Shown here: positions 35,865 to 47,414 of the stretch, in pieces
Numbering within the stretch: the first letter of the stretch is position 1
How the letters are laid out: each line of letters begins with the position of its first letter
Assembly: GCA_019426215.1 (NCBI GenBank)
Contig: CM033394.1
Coordinates: forward strand, 37,818,423-37,882,422
DNA: 64,000 nucleotides
Source of the DNA: Buddleja alternifolia
Taxonomy: Eukaryota; Streptophyta; Magnoliopsida; Lamiales; Scrophulariaceae
Reading direction: 5' to 3'
Notes under the pieces: generated by a model
Told to the model about the DNA's origin: nothing
Seen by the model: the letters and a program-made list of their open reading frames with translations, nothing else
Databases searched by the model: none
Position numbers and translations under genes: made by a program

Positions 35865-36300
35865 CTATATCAAGCAAATATAGGGTATCATAAACTGATA
35901 AAGTACTGAATCCAATAAATTTAGAATCATAACAAGATTGTTATCAAATAAACAAAAAATATATCCTTCTTGGTCCAAAACACATATGGAAATTAAATTT
36001 CTTCTAAACAACTGTACAACGTATTTCTCAGATAAGTCTAAATAAAATCCAATCTTAATAAATAACCTAAATGTCCGTATTGCGTCAACCTCTACCAAAT
36101 TTACATTTCCCACATAGATGAGTCTTTCAAAATCACTTGGATTTTGGCAACTCAAACAGCCCTGCATAGACAAACTTATGTGAGTAGTAGCAACAGAGTC
36201 TAACCACCAAGTATGTCTAGGCACTGAAACCAAATTACTTACAGAACAAACAAGACTAAGACGTGTGTTTTTCTTTGCACGTCAGATGTGATAATTAGTA
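35865..36300 (-). pseudogene. Copia protease and pre-integrase region
   Basis: A 122-codon open frame starts MVSVPRHTWWLDSVATTHIS. The Copia aspartic protease motif is normally D-S-G-A-T-T-H; here it reads D-S-V-A-T-T-H, so the catalytic Gly is replaced by Val. It continues MQGCLSC, RLIYVGNVN, VEVDAIRTFRL, FYLDL and FRRNLISI, typical of the region leading to integrase. The altered motif implies the protease would be inactive even apart from stops elsewhere. Confidence 0.8.
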
Positions 36301-36900
36301 CAATAGGCCTTCATAAAAGAAGGATCCTTACAAAAAAAGCATGATCTATCCTTATTGGGTCCATTAGACCCCTTTTGTTGCTTCTTCTTTGGGTTTGAGA
36401 CTACTTTTTTTCTTAGCCTTTAATTCTTGTTAATGCCCGATGAGGAAGATACCAAATGAGCATTTTTTTGTCATTTCATATCTCAACCTCTCTTTATCGT
36501 GCACACAATGTAAATAAGCTTGTTAAGAGTCCATTTCTCCTTCTGGAGGTTATAACTGAATGCAAATTAATTGAACTATGTAGGAAGAGATATCAAAACT
36601 AAATGCACAAGCAAGTTATCAGACAACTCTAACTTAAGTGCATTTAGTTTTGATACCAAATGAGACATCTCCAGATTGTACTCCCTCATGTTACCTCCGC
36701 CGATATACTTCATGGAAACAAGACTGGGCATATTGAAGCTTGTTTCCGACTTTTTCGTTCTTGGGAAAACATTTTTCAAGCTACTCAGGGAACGCTTTAA
36801 CATTAGTCTCCTCGATCTTTGTGATTTGAATGCTTCTAGAATTGCACGCTTCATGATCATGAGACTCATGCGGCTTTAGTGATCCCACTTTTTCAAATTC
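36300..36900 (-). pseudogene. Copia gag with altered zinc knuckle
   Basis: A 97-codon frame at 36869-36576 carries MKYIGGGNMREYNLEMSHLV and LKLELSDNLLVHLVLISLP, matching the UBN2-type gag of plant Copia elements. Downstream at about 36330 the zinc knuckle reads C-F-F-C-K-D-P-S-F-M-K-A-Y-C, where the family has C-x2-C-x4-H-x4-C; the His is Phe here. Frames are broken between the two. This part lies about 1 kb from the primer site, in line with its place at the start of the element. Confidence 0.8.
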
Positions 36901-37084
36901 ATCTTGTCATCAGAGGTACTTCTAGTCATAAAATTAGCGTGACACCATTTCCTTTGTGCAAGGTCTTAATCCATGCAACCAAGAACTATCAAAACATTCT
37001 ATTTCCAATCCTTAAAGTTGGTCAACACGGATATCGGGCAATCGTCACATGCCTGTTGCCACATGTGTATTTGAATTTATGTTA

Positions 37085-37970
37085 GACAATAATAACCTTC
37101 CTTTGGGTTGGTTATTACTCTCATGAAAACATACACAAAAATATCTTAGTATTTTACATTCGAATAATCTACACAAAAGAGGTTACCTTGCTTGGTAACA
37201 TATTTCTTGGATTAATCAATTAGAAATACCAATTACTCATTTGAGAGGCATAAATACGTCATATTTGAATCTTTGTTCGGAAATAATTCTGCCCTAAAAA
37301 ATTCTTTAAATAATTCTTGGCAGAAAATATCTTCAATATTAAAGAAAATATTCTATTCTTTTGTTTCTACATATAGGCCGAATTCTTTACATATGAACTA
37401 TGTATTTTTCATTATCATTATTTCACAAAACCAAAACACTTCTTAATCCATGCAAAACTTCCAAAACAAGAATTATAATATTCACATACTACTATATGTC
37501 GAACACAATCATAAAAGCATCATATTTATTTCTAGTTTCTTTTAATGATAATTGATGGCATAGATCAAGGAAAATAAATTAATTATTTATATCACCATAA
37601 CTGTTCATAAAGAGCGAATAAGTAAAAAAAATTGAAAGACTCAAGTAATCTCGACCTTATGACCCATACCAGAGGCAAACTTACGATGAAGAAAAAACAA
37701 TGCAAAAGAAGCAAAAATTATTCCATTTTAACCACAAAAGGCACTCAAGACACTATTTTGATTATACAAAATACCAAACTAAAACGATTGTTGGAATCAT
37801 ATGAATTTCAGAATTTTCCGTGACATTCTAAGTGGTTAAAGAATGCGAATTTATCAATTCACCACACTTTCATCGAATACAAAATGGAGCGGAACTAATT
37901 TTCTTTCTATTCTCAAGATTCTGCCAAAAATTTCACAAACTAACAAAAAATCACGAGTTCTTTAATTAGG
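37085..37970 (-). other. Copia leader region between primer site and gag
   Basis: About 0.9 kb, AT-rich, with no supported ORF. It is expected untranslated and early gag DNA, but nothing in it is recognisable. Confidence 0.45.
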
Positions 37971-37983
37971 GTTTTGATACCAC
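37970..37983 (-). other. Primer binding site of the composite Copia element
   Basis: Minus strand TGGTATCAAAACCC lies two bases from the LTR end, matching the initiator-tRNA-Met primer site TGGTATCAGAGC at most positions. Confidence 0.75.
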
Positions 37984-37984
37984 T

Positions 37985-39854
37985 TGATAGAAATTATTGC
38001 CCCAAATCTTTGAACTTCATGATAATCACGTAATAAATAATATATTAGTAGCGTAGCTGAATCCATGAGAATGAAACATACTGTGGATTATGCCTTCCAA
38101 TTGAGCTATAGACTCTTCAGTTTTCTCTCTACTATGGGATATCAAAGAAAACGGGGAAAAGAACCATAAATACTCTATGATAGGAGTCGTTTTTGCACAT
38201 GTTCTTAACCCCTTTTATTGACAATTTAGGTCTATTTATAGCTTAAATTGTGCCACTTGTACCTTTAATATGTGTATTAAGTGAATTCAGGCACTAAGCG
38301 ACGTTGCACAAAGAAAAGGGCAAAAGACGGTGTATCGAATGATTTTCTAAAGGATACTTCGCAGACCGGCGCCCAAGCGCCAGTTCGGCCACGCCCAGGC
38401 GCCAGCCGAAGATATGAAGACAGAATGCTACGCAGTACGGTGCCTAGGCGCTACACATCTTGCGCCTAGGCGTGATACCATCCGCGCCCGAGCGCCGTCA
38501 CACGCGCGCCTGGGCGCCGCCTGACTTTTCCCCCAAGAAACTCCTGCCACGTAGGCAGCGCCTAGGCGCCGATCCACCCGCTCCTGGGCGCCGTTGTAAC
38601 CGTTTTTGGAAGCTATAAGAGGGAATTTTCAGCTCATTTGGAGGGTTCAAAATCGGGGAGATTGGAGGCGATTTGCTGGGTTTTGGGCCATTCTTCATCA
38701 ACTCTAAGAGGCTAAGAAGGAGGTTTAGCTTTGGATTGGAGCTCTTAACTCGGATACATCATCGATCAAGCAATATAGGGAGTTTTTATATGTTTTTCAT
38801 TACATACTTGTCTATGATGATGTATATGACTACATTAGGCTCTTTTATGTTATTGATTATGAGCTAGAACTATTTCGAACCCTGGGATTCATCATTGTAC
38901 TAAGGCCATGTGAAAGCCTATTTTACAAATCAATATATGTGAAGTGAATTTTCGTATTAATTCTCCTATTGCTTTGTGTGTTGATTTTGTGCGTTTATCA
39001 CAATCATATGCTTGATCACCATATGCTTGCTATTGTGCCTATTCTATCCATTCGAAAGAACATAGGTTAGGGTGCAACAAGAATCAACACATCACCCGAA
39101 ACTAATGTCGAATTGCCCCTAGAAATAGGTAAAGATTTTCGGGTGCTGTTAGCCGGATTTATCCTGGGAAATTCTAGATCGTTAATGCGTGGTTATTGAT
39201 TAGATTCTCGGATAGACATATTTAGAGAACCGTCAATTAATCATAGGATTATTATGAGCCGAGACATCGGGTAATAGTTAATTATGGATTTTCCACCGAA
39301 GCAATAGGAGTCTAATAATTCGAGGAGTAGCCACGTATATTGATGAGTAGATTAGGTTGTAGCATATGCCTTAGTCATTTTATCACTCTTGAGATTTAAG
39401 CTATAGTCCGTTTCCCTTTTGTTCTTCACTTGCTTAATTGTTTTATTGCAATTTACTTTTGTCCATTTTCATTAGTCATAAGCTAAAATACCTAGTCCTT
39501 GAGGTTTGACAACCCAGACTTTTAGTCCAGTTATTACTACGCACGACTAGTATACTTGCTACCATGCACGTTAGCTTTTAGCGTGTCACTCTACGTACAT
39601 CTGGGGGCCATAATTCCTTTTATGAATAAGTTTTGATTTAATTGCTAATTAGTTCATTCATAAATTAGAATGAGGCCCTGAGTGTCTAGGACAAATAAGA
39701 TGGCTTAGGCCATAAATTTATTTGATCATTTAATTAGGACCTAAACTTTAAGATAATACGAGATATATAATTAAACGCATTGCATACAAGTTTGTATACT
39801 CAAATTCTAATAATTATCTATATGAGCATGGAATAAATCCATAAAAATATAACA
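37985..39854 (-). repeat. 5' LTR of the composite Copia element, split by a solo LTR
   Basis: Parts 37985-38177 and 39594-39854 match the two parts of the 3' LTR. The outer end AATATAACA is followed by the TGAAA target duplication. Confidence 0.8.
38178..39588. repeat. Solo LTR (probably Gypsy, Tat/Athila/Ogre-like) with CTCTA target duplication
   Basis: Bounded TGATAGGAGTCG...TTTAGCGTGTCA, 1411 bp, with CTCTA at 38173-38177 and again at 39589-39593. It carries no coding or primer sequence, so it is a solo LTR. The core at 38368-38595 is very GC-rich and packed with variants of GGCGCCTAGGCGC. The 3' part has a segment like CCTTGAGGTTTGACAACCC seen in Tat/Athila-type LTRs; the family is inferred. 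Confidence 0.8.
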
Positions 39855-39859
39855 TGAAA
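39855..39859. other. Target site duplication TGAAA, right, of the composite Copia element
   Basis: Second copy of the 5-bp flank seen at 24539-24543. Confidence 0.75.
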
Positions 39860-40251
39860 CGTCAACTTACAAATATGAACATTAGAGAAACAGTCACAAA
39901 GGTTAATGGACAAAGCCCAGAAATTTTATGCTCTAGTGGCGGTGCTTGTAGGCCAGCGTCAGGTAGTGGAGGATTTTCGACAGCTTCTACCGACTTAGTT
40001 AAGTGAATAATTCAAATATATTTGGGACAAGAATTTAGATAGAGCTATAATATTAGAGTGTGAGATTTGATAACGTAAAAAATCATTAGTTAAGTGGTTG
40101 GAGGAAAAAAAATTTAATTGCGTCAGTGGGTAGTAAGCGGCTACTACTAGGTTATACATATGGGTAACAATATAAGGTATTTTATGCAACATGTACTTAA
40201 CCAAACATGAGTTTTCGAACAATTGCATTTTAAATATATATTTGTCTTACA

Positions 40252-40615
40252 ATTTGTTTGGTTCAAGAATTTTGGTCAAGAAAACAAATGATAGGGAAAG
40301 AAAAAGAAAATCAAAGAAAGTTAAAATTTAAATTTTTGTCTGGTTGTCTAGAGAAACTGACAACAAAAGAAAGAAATAACTATGGAACTAAACTATCAAT
40401 TGATTTAAAAATATTTCTTAAGTTTTGCAGATGTCCTTAAAAATAACAAATCACATTTAAAAAGATAGAAGTTGGAATTTTGGAGTGAGAATAGTTCTTC
40501 GTTTTCCACCATTTTTCTCACCAAATGATGAGAAAGAAATCTTTCTCAAATTAGTATTAAATTTTCATTCCTATTTTCTTTTCTTTTTCATTTTTCAAAT
40601 AACCAAGCAAGGGAA
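40252..40615. repeat. Possible miniature DNA element
   Basis: Ends TTGTTTGGTTCAAGAAT and TTCAAATAACCAAGCAAG form an imperfect inverted pair around 360 bp of AT-rich, purine-biased DNA. Support is the ends only. Confidence 0.35.
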
Positions 40616-40639
40616 AATTAATTTAATTTTTTGTGTTTT

Positions 40640-41202
40640 TTATCCTTATAACGTGAATTTCTCTTGAAAATTATGTGCAACTTTATTGTGTATTCTAACA
40701 AAAAAATAAAAGTTATTTTAATTCTTGCTTGATCTGACTAGATGAGTGATGGAGTTGCTTACTAGGCCATTGAGCTCATTCTTTTATTAATATTTTTCAG
40801 ATACCCAGACTTAATGAAGCAGAGAATCTTTGAAGTCAATTGACCAAATCTTGAGGAGCACAACTAATTAGTTAAATATTGCTATTTATATTATTCGGGA
40901 CAATTTTATACTCGAGTCTATTAAACTTATTGGTTTTAGATTATTGGATTTAGAGATTTATTTATGAGCATCAGATGTATATAGTTGTATGGGAGAATTT
41001 TGTTGTTACCGAAGAGTTGACTTATCTTTGGTCTTCATGATCAATATTATTGATATTTCAATTGTCAATATCACATCGTTTATAGTAATTTTAGGTATAA
41101 ATGCTCTATACCAATGGTATTGTCAGGTTAGCCTTCCAGGCTTTTGGAATGCTCTCAGAAGCTTGTGGCGGTTGTCATGGTCCCAGGGTTTGGGGCGTAA
41201 CA
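40640..41202 (+). repeat. 5' LTR of a plus-strand Gypsy element, left part lost
   Basis: Closely matches 44875-45414, sharing TTATTGTGTATTCTA, GAGCTCATTCTTTTATTAAT and GGTTGTCATGGTCCCAGGGTTT. It ends GGGGCGTAACA just before the primer site. The first 1.5 kb of this LTR is missing relative to the 3' copy. Confidence 0.8.
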
Positions 41203-41209
41203 ATTTTAG

Positions 41210-41225
41210 TGGTATCAGAGTTTAG
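41210..41225 (+). other. Primer binding site of the plus-strand Gypsy element
   Basis: TGGTATCAGAGTTTAG, seven bases beyond the LTR end, is a near-exact match to the initiator-tRNA-Met primer site. Confidence 0.85.
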
Positions 41226-42254
41226 ATTATGATCATTGGAATTACCATCGGTGAGATCTAAAGAAATCTATTGAGGATTTAAGATGTAATGTTGAAAGTA
41301 AATTGACAAGATTTAGATAATTGTCTTTTGTCATGGTAAGTTATGATATGTGGGATTAATGTCTATAGAATATCGACTCCAAGCATTAGTATTGATTACG
41401 AATAATTACTTCGTAAATTATAGTTGGATCCATTTTTTTTATTTTTGGGGATGTCTTTGATGAAATAATAGAGCTTGGGTTATTTACTTTGAGAACTTAT
41501 GTGACCCTTTGGCATTTAGATTATGACTTTTGGAATTTATATCTGTAGGAATTAGGGAGTTGGTTCATTTGATCAAGAATTGATACTTGGTAATGGTCAA
41601 GGAACAGGTAAATTGCACGAATGCCATCTATCTGGTCATGAATCCACATGATGTAAGTATACATTAAAACACGGGTATGCTGCAGATATAATTTTATATA
41701 AATACAAGTGAAAGTTTTAAATTTGGAGATAATAGGTTATATAAGTAACTAGTAGTTCTAATTATAATTGGGTGGACAATTTTGTGTTGGGTTGACTTTT
41801 TTGTTTAAATTGACCGAATTTCTTCGGTTAAGGAAAAATTATTGAAGTGGTTATTTTGAGAAGGCTAAGTGATGGATTTCATCAAGTTGTCTTCATTGGA
41901 TCGGAGTAAATATCCATGATGAAGTTCTTGCAGGTTCAGTTCTAGTCAAGTTTATGAATAGTTACTTTCATGATTTATAAAGTAGAGAAAAAGAAATTGG
42001 AAGTAAGGGTGATGTTTTTCAGATGGCAGCATGGGGTTAACTAATTTTGAGATTCTCTTTGTTAAATCAAAGTGGTTAAAAGTTGTACCACCTAGGTATT
42101 TAGAATGGAATCATATCAATTCGGGAATATTAATTCATTAAAGTAGAATCTTATACAATTAAATGGAGAGTTCTAACATCGAAGTTGTATTGACTAGCAC
42201 TTAGATTCTACACATGGATACGAGACTACGAAAGAATAGGTTAGCCGAGTAAGC

Positions 42255-42328
42255 CCCATGATCTATCTCCATTTCGTTGCCTATAGTAACTCCCATGATC
42301 TATCTCCATTTCGTTGCCTATAGTAACT
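42255..42328. repeat. Perfect 37-bp tandem duplication
   Basis: CCCATGATCTATCTCCATTT and the following 17 bases occur twice head to tail, starting at 42255 and 42292, without a mismatch. This indicates a recent slippage or repair event in otherwise decayed DNA. Confidence 0.9.
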
Positions 42329-43291
42329 GCTAGTTCATTTTCATTTAGGTTGGAAGACAAGTTCACTGTTTTGGCCTTTTCATGTAGAAATTCATCAATA
42401 TATTACCAGAATAGTTTTTGAGAAATCCCATTTCTCATAAGGTTTGAATATGTAACTTCAACAAGAGACTTGTTACTAAAGGCTTTTGTAGCAAGATTCT
42501 TCAACTAGAGTATTGGTGATATAATTACTAAAAGCGGATTTCGGGAAACTCGACACAGACATTAATATTCTGACAAATTATGAGGTTTGAACCGTAAGGA
42601 GATGAATCCTCATTGTAAATGAATATCTAAAGTTTCTAATATATTTAACTCATGTGACAAGAGATATGCAGTGTTTCTAGAATGGGATAAAGTACTATGA
42701 TATACTCGTCTTGAGTTTAAGTAGGGAATGAAAATTGATGAAATGTTTGGAGAAAAGGACAAAGAAAGGTTATAATGATCAGATAAAAGGTTGGTTTATG
42801 TAACCTGAGAGAAACTTGAAAGAAGGTACATGATTACTGCAACGATGATTATTTGGAATTCTTATTTTAGCACGAATCTTAGATTTATTTACACGAGGAG
42901 GATTCTTATAGTATCTACAAGGTTAGAATCTCTCAACTATTCGACTTACCATCATAGAATTGCTACAATTTGATAAGAATGCATAAAATATTTTATTGAT
43001 TCTAGAATTGAGGCTGGGTGTTGCCCTACACATTAATTTATTTTGTGGAATTATGTTTTGCTGCAGGGTCAAGTTTCGTGGGCACAAGTAAGAGAGTTTT
43101 ATTTAGATCGATTATAAGTTCTAGGGTAATGCAATATACACTCGTTGGGATTAAGTGATTTATCATGGTATAGAAGTTATTTGTAAAGACCAAGTGATGA
43201 ACTAGTCACCCAACTATTTAATTTTGAGAATAATGGTAAATGTATGCAGACTTAAGTTTCGAGGACGAAACTTATTTTAAGTGGGTTAGAA

Positions 43292-45414
43292 TATAATACC
43301 CGACCCTTTTATAATAGAAATTTTTTAAGTGATGAATTTTTTGTTTATGGCATTTATATATTCAATTGATATTTTCCGGTGATTGAAGTTCTAATTTCAA
43401 GAGAGGGTTGTAAGTAAAAAATAAAAATAAAAAAATTATTTGATGGGTGTGCCATAAAACTAATAGATAGATAGCGAGTTAATTGGAGGACCTAATTTTA
43501 ATTTCCTAAACTAAGGAAAGTCTTTAATTGCAAATATATCTGATGTATAAATATAGTGTAACCTTAGCGAAGGAGGATACATCTCACTTTCACGACATAT
43601 CAGAGAAGGGTGGCAACAGAGGAATCAAAGAGACGGCAGGTAAATTTCTTGTTATGCAATCCTTCATCATGTAATCGCATAATCCGTTAATTAAGTGGCT
43701 TGGAAATTGATTAAGTGAAATATTAGAGCACACAATGGGTATGAGGCGATACCAATTCAGATTGTAAGACTTTCCATATGGATATGGTTATTAATTTCCA
43801 TGTGAGGCCCACGCTGTCCATCATAAAAGACTACAAATTTGAAGGATTATATATATATAAATATATGAAATTGTGGGGGATAAATTAATATTTATGCATG
43901 AGGAATGGAGTAATGGCCGACATTAATGAAGAAAGTTATGGAATTGTTGAGATGTATATTCACCTATACGTACAAGTGAAGATTTATGTGTTTGATAGTA
44001 AGACCTCTTCGATAGGAATTCAATATCCTTTAGTACTCCCGATGGTTTGCCGAAATTTAATTTAATTTATGAGGATGTGAATATTCCTTGACATCATGTG
44101 AACGTTGAGCTAATAGTATAGGTGGCCGTAGACAGAAGAAAGAATAGAATACTGTATCTATAATAGCTTATTCAAGTGGCTTACAATATATTTGGTGGGT
44201 TAAGGATACATATTAATTAGCAGTTAACAGTTAACATAGTTCAAGGTTAATTACACGATTTAAGTTTTTTTTTTCCTCATTTTGATTATTATTGATTTAT
44301 GGTTCAATTCATTTAGATTCGTTTGGAGACGGATCAAGGAACTCTTAATGAGTACACAACTTAGGGTTGGTTTAATTAAGGTAAGTGATTCTTCACTCTT
44401 CTAGTTATATAAAATTATATATGTAGTATTTTTGGTGTGCACGTGTGATTTTTAGAACTTGGATCAATAAACTTATATGTATGTATGGATTTGTGCAAAA
44501 GTTAAATGATTTGGTTGTATTGAACTTGAGATTAAAAAGTGATGAACATGTGATTTTGTATGTGATGAAATCGTGGTTTCGTAAATGTGGTATTGTGAAG
44601 GTGGTTTTTAAAACCGATTGTGAACCATTACATCATTGACTATTCCGGAATAGGAGATGGGCAGCCGATGGTTTGAGTGTTGGTCAGTGAGCCAATATAG
44701 AGGGGGTTATGCTTATGCTTATACTAGGACCCAGTATAAGGGGGTTATGCCTGTACCAGGACCTAAGACAGAGGGGTTAAACCTGTCCCTGACCATGGTT
44801 ATCTTATGTGTTAGTTTTACGTGGTGAATTGTATGTGGAGATTTGATTTTACTTTTAAATCAATTTCTCCAAATATTATCCTTTTAAAGTGAATTTCTCC
44901 TGATAATTATGTGTAACTTTATTGTGTATTCTAGTGAAAAATAAAATATTATTTTAATGCCTGCTTGATCCGACTAGATTAGTGATGGAGTTACTTACTG
45001 GGCCATCGAGCTCATTCTTTTATTAATATTTTTCAAATACCCAGACTTAGTGGAGCAAAAAATATTTAAAGTCAATTGACTGAATCTTTAGGAGCTCAAC
45101 TAATTAGTTAAATATTGCTATTTATATTATTCGGGACAATTTTATAATCGAGTCTAGTAAACGCTTATTGGTTTTAGATTATTGAATTTAGAGTTTATTT
45201 ATGAGAATCAGATGTATTTAGTTGTATGGGAGAATTTTGTTGTTATCGAAGAATTGAGTTATCTTTGGTCTTCATGATCAATATTATTGATATTTCAAAT
45301 GGCAATATCACATCGTTTATAGTAATTTTAGGTAAAGATGCTTTGTACTAATGTTATTGTTAGGTTAGCCTTCTCAGAAGCTTATGGCGGTTGTCATGGT
45401 CCCAGGGTTTAACA
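43292..45414 (+). repeat. 3' LTR of the plus-strand Gypsy element
   Basis: Begins TATAATACCCGACCC after the purine-rich block and ends CCCAGGGTTTAACA. About 2.1 kb. The middle (44690-44810) has a repeated GAGGGGGTTATGC / AAGGGGGTTATGCC / GAGGGGTTAAACC pattern separated by ACC.GG.CC, a feature of this LTR type. A 64-codon open frame near 44445 has no motif and is not taken as a gene. Confidence 0.75.
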
Positions 45415-45704
45415 ATATGAGTTATTTATTTTTGTAACATGGTATTAGAGCTTAAGTGTGTTGAAGATATTGGATCAATTAATATAAGTTGTTGGAATAT
45501 ATGCAAAGCTGAAGCTTTAAGGTCCAATTAGCCCAATTTGTTTATGGACCCTTCTTGGAAAAATGAACTAACTTCACTATTTCTACAGATTCAACTCATT
45601 AGTGCGAAACGACCAACTCTAGGAATTGAACCAATCAATGAATTGGTGACAGGGCATGGAACATGAGCATTGTTGTCTATGGTTAATCAGAGTTCTCAAT
45701 TAAG

Positions 45705-45765
45705 CGAAGCTGAAGCTTGTAGCTAAACAGGGGATTTGCTTCAATCAATTTATTTAGCCCAACAC
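45705..45765 (-). pseudogene. TOPLESS-related fragment 1 (exon scrap)
   Basis: The minus strand encodes LNKLIEANPLFSYKLQ, matching LKKLIEANPLFREKL of the TOPLESS/TPR N-terminal domain. Only about 20 codons survive. It is the first in a set of repeats running to 48.7 kb. Confidence 0.65.
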
Positions 45766-46027
45766 ATATAGTTGATAAAATTCCTACAATAATAAGTGTT
45801 CCTTAATTGATAAATAAAGCATCACCTATCGCACAAGAACATAAAAGGCAAATAAGAGTAGCAAAAATCAACTCATTCAACCAGAACATAGATAAAACAA
45901 AATACCACCAACATATCAACAATAATGTCAATATATTAATCAAAATAAGATAACAATATATCTCATAAGGAATGAGCATGACACAGGATAAACAAAGAAA
46001 ACTCAAGTCAATGCACATATCATAAAG

Positions 46028-46412
46028 GTGGGAAATTGAAGCTTGTCAGGAAATAAGGGATTTGCTTCAATCAACTTCTTTAGGTCAACAAACATTATAG
46101 TCCTAGTTGACTTGATATCATCGTAATTACAAAGCTGGTCGTTTTACCTAAAGTTAGGCAAGTCAAGAGCAATGTGATTTCCTTAAAAGAGATCATCGCT
46201 GAATGTTAAAAATACTTTTAAATCTTTTGTAAGAATTTCGACAGCATTGGTATGACCATGATTGTCAAAGGCTTTAAGATATTTATGCTTTTGGAGCTCG
46301 AATAAAATTTTCGCAGAGTAACGGCTGTCATCAACCTTTGTAAAGCTCAGAAAATACTTATCGACCTCCTCCCATTCTCCATTAATCACTGCATCCTAGA
46401 AGTACCTCATGT
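46028..46412 (-). pseudogene. TOPLESS-related corepressor fragment 2 (CTLH domain)
   Basis: A 68-codon frame (46389-46183) starts INGEWEEVDKYFLSFTKVDD and continues SRYSAKILFELQKHKYL, NAVEILTKDLKVF, then across a frame break to LPNFR, DDIKSTRTIM and LKKLIEANPLF. This is the C-terminal-to-LisH part of the TOPLESS/TOPLESS-related N-terminal domain, which in functional proteins binds EAR motifs of transcriptional repressors. LisH start and WD40 repeats are absent. Stops at the LPNFR site and before GNH show it cannot function. The identification is strong by motif order, but the gene copy of origin is unknown. It is one of several repeats in the region. Confidence 0.82.
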
Positions 46413-46897
46413 TAAAAAGAAAAAAGTATTCAAGGACTACCACATATAAGAAGCATCAGACATCGATAAATCATCATATAAATCCGACCAAATATGGATA
46501 GAACACCAAACAGAAAATTTCACCAATTACAAATCAGAATATGAAATAATCCATCTCATACCAACAGAAAAATATGATCGACACACATGTCAAACTACCA
46601 AAGAATAAAGATAGACAAGAAATAATAGAACACACATAATAAAGAAGCATGTGCAATAACTATAAGTATTCACTAATCAATGAACAAAACATCGTCTATT
46701 GCACAAAAACATAAAAAAACAAATAAGAGTAGTGAACCACCTCTTGTGACCTGATCACAAATTGAACATAACATCACCAAAGTATCAACAATAATATCAA
46801 CATCATAATCAAAACAAAAAGACAATATATTTCATAGTGAATGAGCATGGAACAAATAAGCATCAAAAATTCAAATAGATGCACATATGATAAAGGT

Positions 46898-47262
46898 GGG
46901 ACTAAAGCTTGCAGTGAAACATGGGATTTACTTCAATAAATTTCTTTATCTCAACAAGCATCATAGCCCTAGTTGACTTGGTATCACCGTACCTACAAAG
47001 CTGATCATTTTACCTGAAGTTAAGCAAAGTCAAGAGCAATGCAATTCCTGAATGTAAAAATACTTTTAAATCTTTTATAAGAATTTCCACAGCATTGGTA
47101 TGACCACTCTTGTTAAAGTCATTTAGATAGTTATGCTTTCGGAGCTCAAAGAAAATTTTCATGGAGTAATAGTTTTCATCAACCTATTTAAAGCTCGAAA
47201 AACACTTTGTGACCTCCTCCCATTCTCTGTTAATCGCTGCATACTAGATGTACCTCACGTTG
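46898..47262 (-). pseudogene. TOPLESS-related corepressor fragment 3
   Basis: The same domain region as fragment 2, encoding REWEEVTKCFSSF, NYYSMKIFFELRKHNYL, NAVEILIKDLKVF, QLCRYGDTKSTRAMMLVEI and FIEVNPMF, with several stops and a loss around the FNEELF segment. The flanking non-coding DNA also matches fragment 2 (ACATAAAA..CAAATAAGAGTAG; TATCAACAATAATATCAACAT), so whole 0.85-kb units were duplicated, not just the exon. The TRIM at 47415-48013 is inserted in the same unit's upstream side. Confidence 0.8.
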
Positions 47263-47414
47263 GAAAAAAATATTCAAAGATAATCACATATAAGAATTTT
47301 CAACAGTGAAAAATCGTCACATAAATCTGACTAAATATGGATAGAAAACCAAACAGTAAATTCCATCGAGTATAAATTGGAGTGTGGAATAATCCATCTC
47401 ATAGCAACAGTAAA

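Larger units (their letters stand above)
24544..39854 (-). mobile_element. Composite Ty1/Copia retrotransposon with four nested insertions
   Basis: Read on the minus strand: 5' LTR 39854-37985, primer site 37982-37970, gag near 36900-36300, protease 36240-35865, integrase 35860-35307, reverse transcriptase and RNase H 33293-32743, polypurine tract 30697-30683, 3' LTR 30682-24544. Insertions are a solo LTR in the 5' LTR (38178-39588), a Gypsy LTR between integrase and reverse transcriptase (33294-35306, with Copia sequence lost there), a Copia family A LTR (30963-32742) and a non-autonomous LTR element in the 3' LTR (24887-30538). Removing them restores matching LTR order. Flanking TGAAA on both ends supports one insertion event. 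All coding parts carry stops or frameshifts, so it is dead. Confidence 0.75.
41203..43291 (+). mobile_element. Decayed interior of the plus-strand Gypsy element
   Basis: Only 2.1 kb remains between the LTRs, against 4-9 kb in intact elements. No frame longer than short runs is open, and no protease, reverse transcriptase or integrase motif can be read with confidence. The end retains TTTCGAGGACGAAACTTATT (43256-43275), the block that precedes the purine tract in many plant Gypsy elements. A perfect 37-bp tandem duplication lies at 42255-42328. Confidence 0.6.

Noticed and set aside
45430..45450. TGGTATTAGAGCTTAAG as a second retrotransposon primer site
   Set aside because: It resembles a Copia primer site and follows an LTR-like TAACA, but no matching LTR or gag could be traced, so it was not called.
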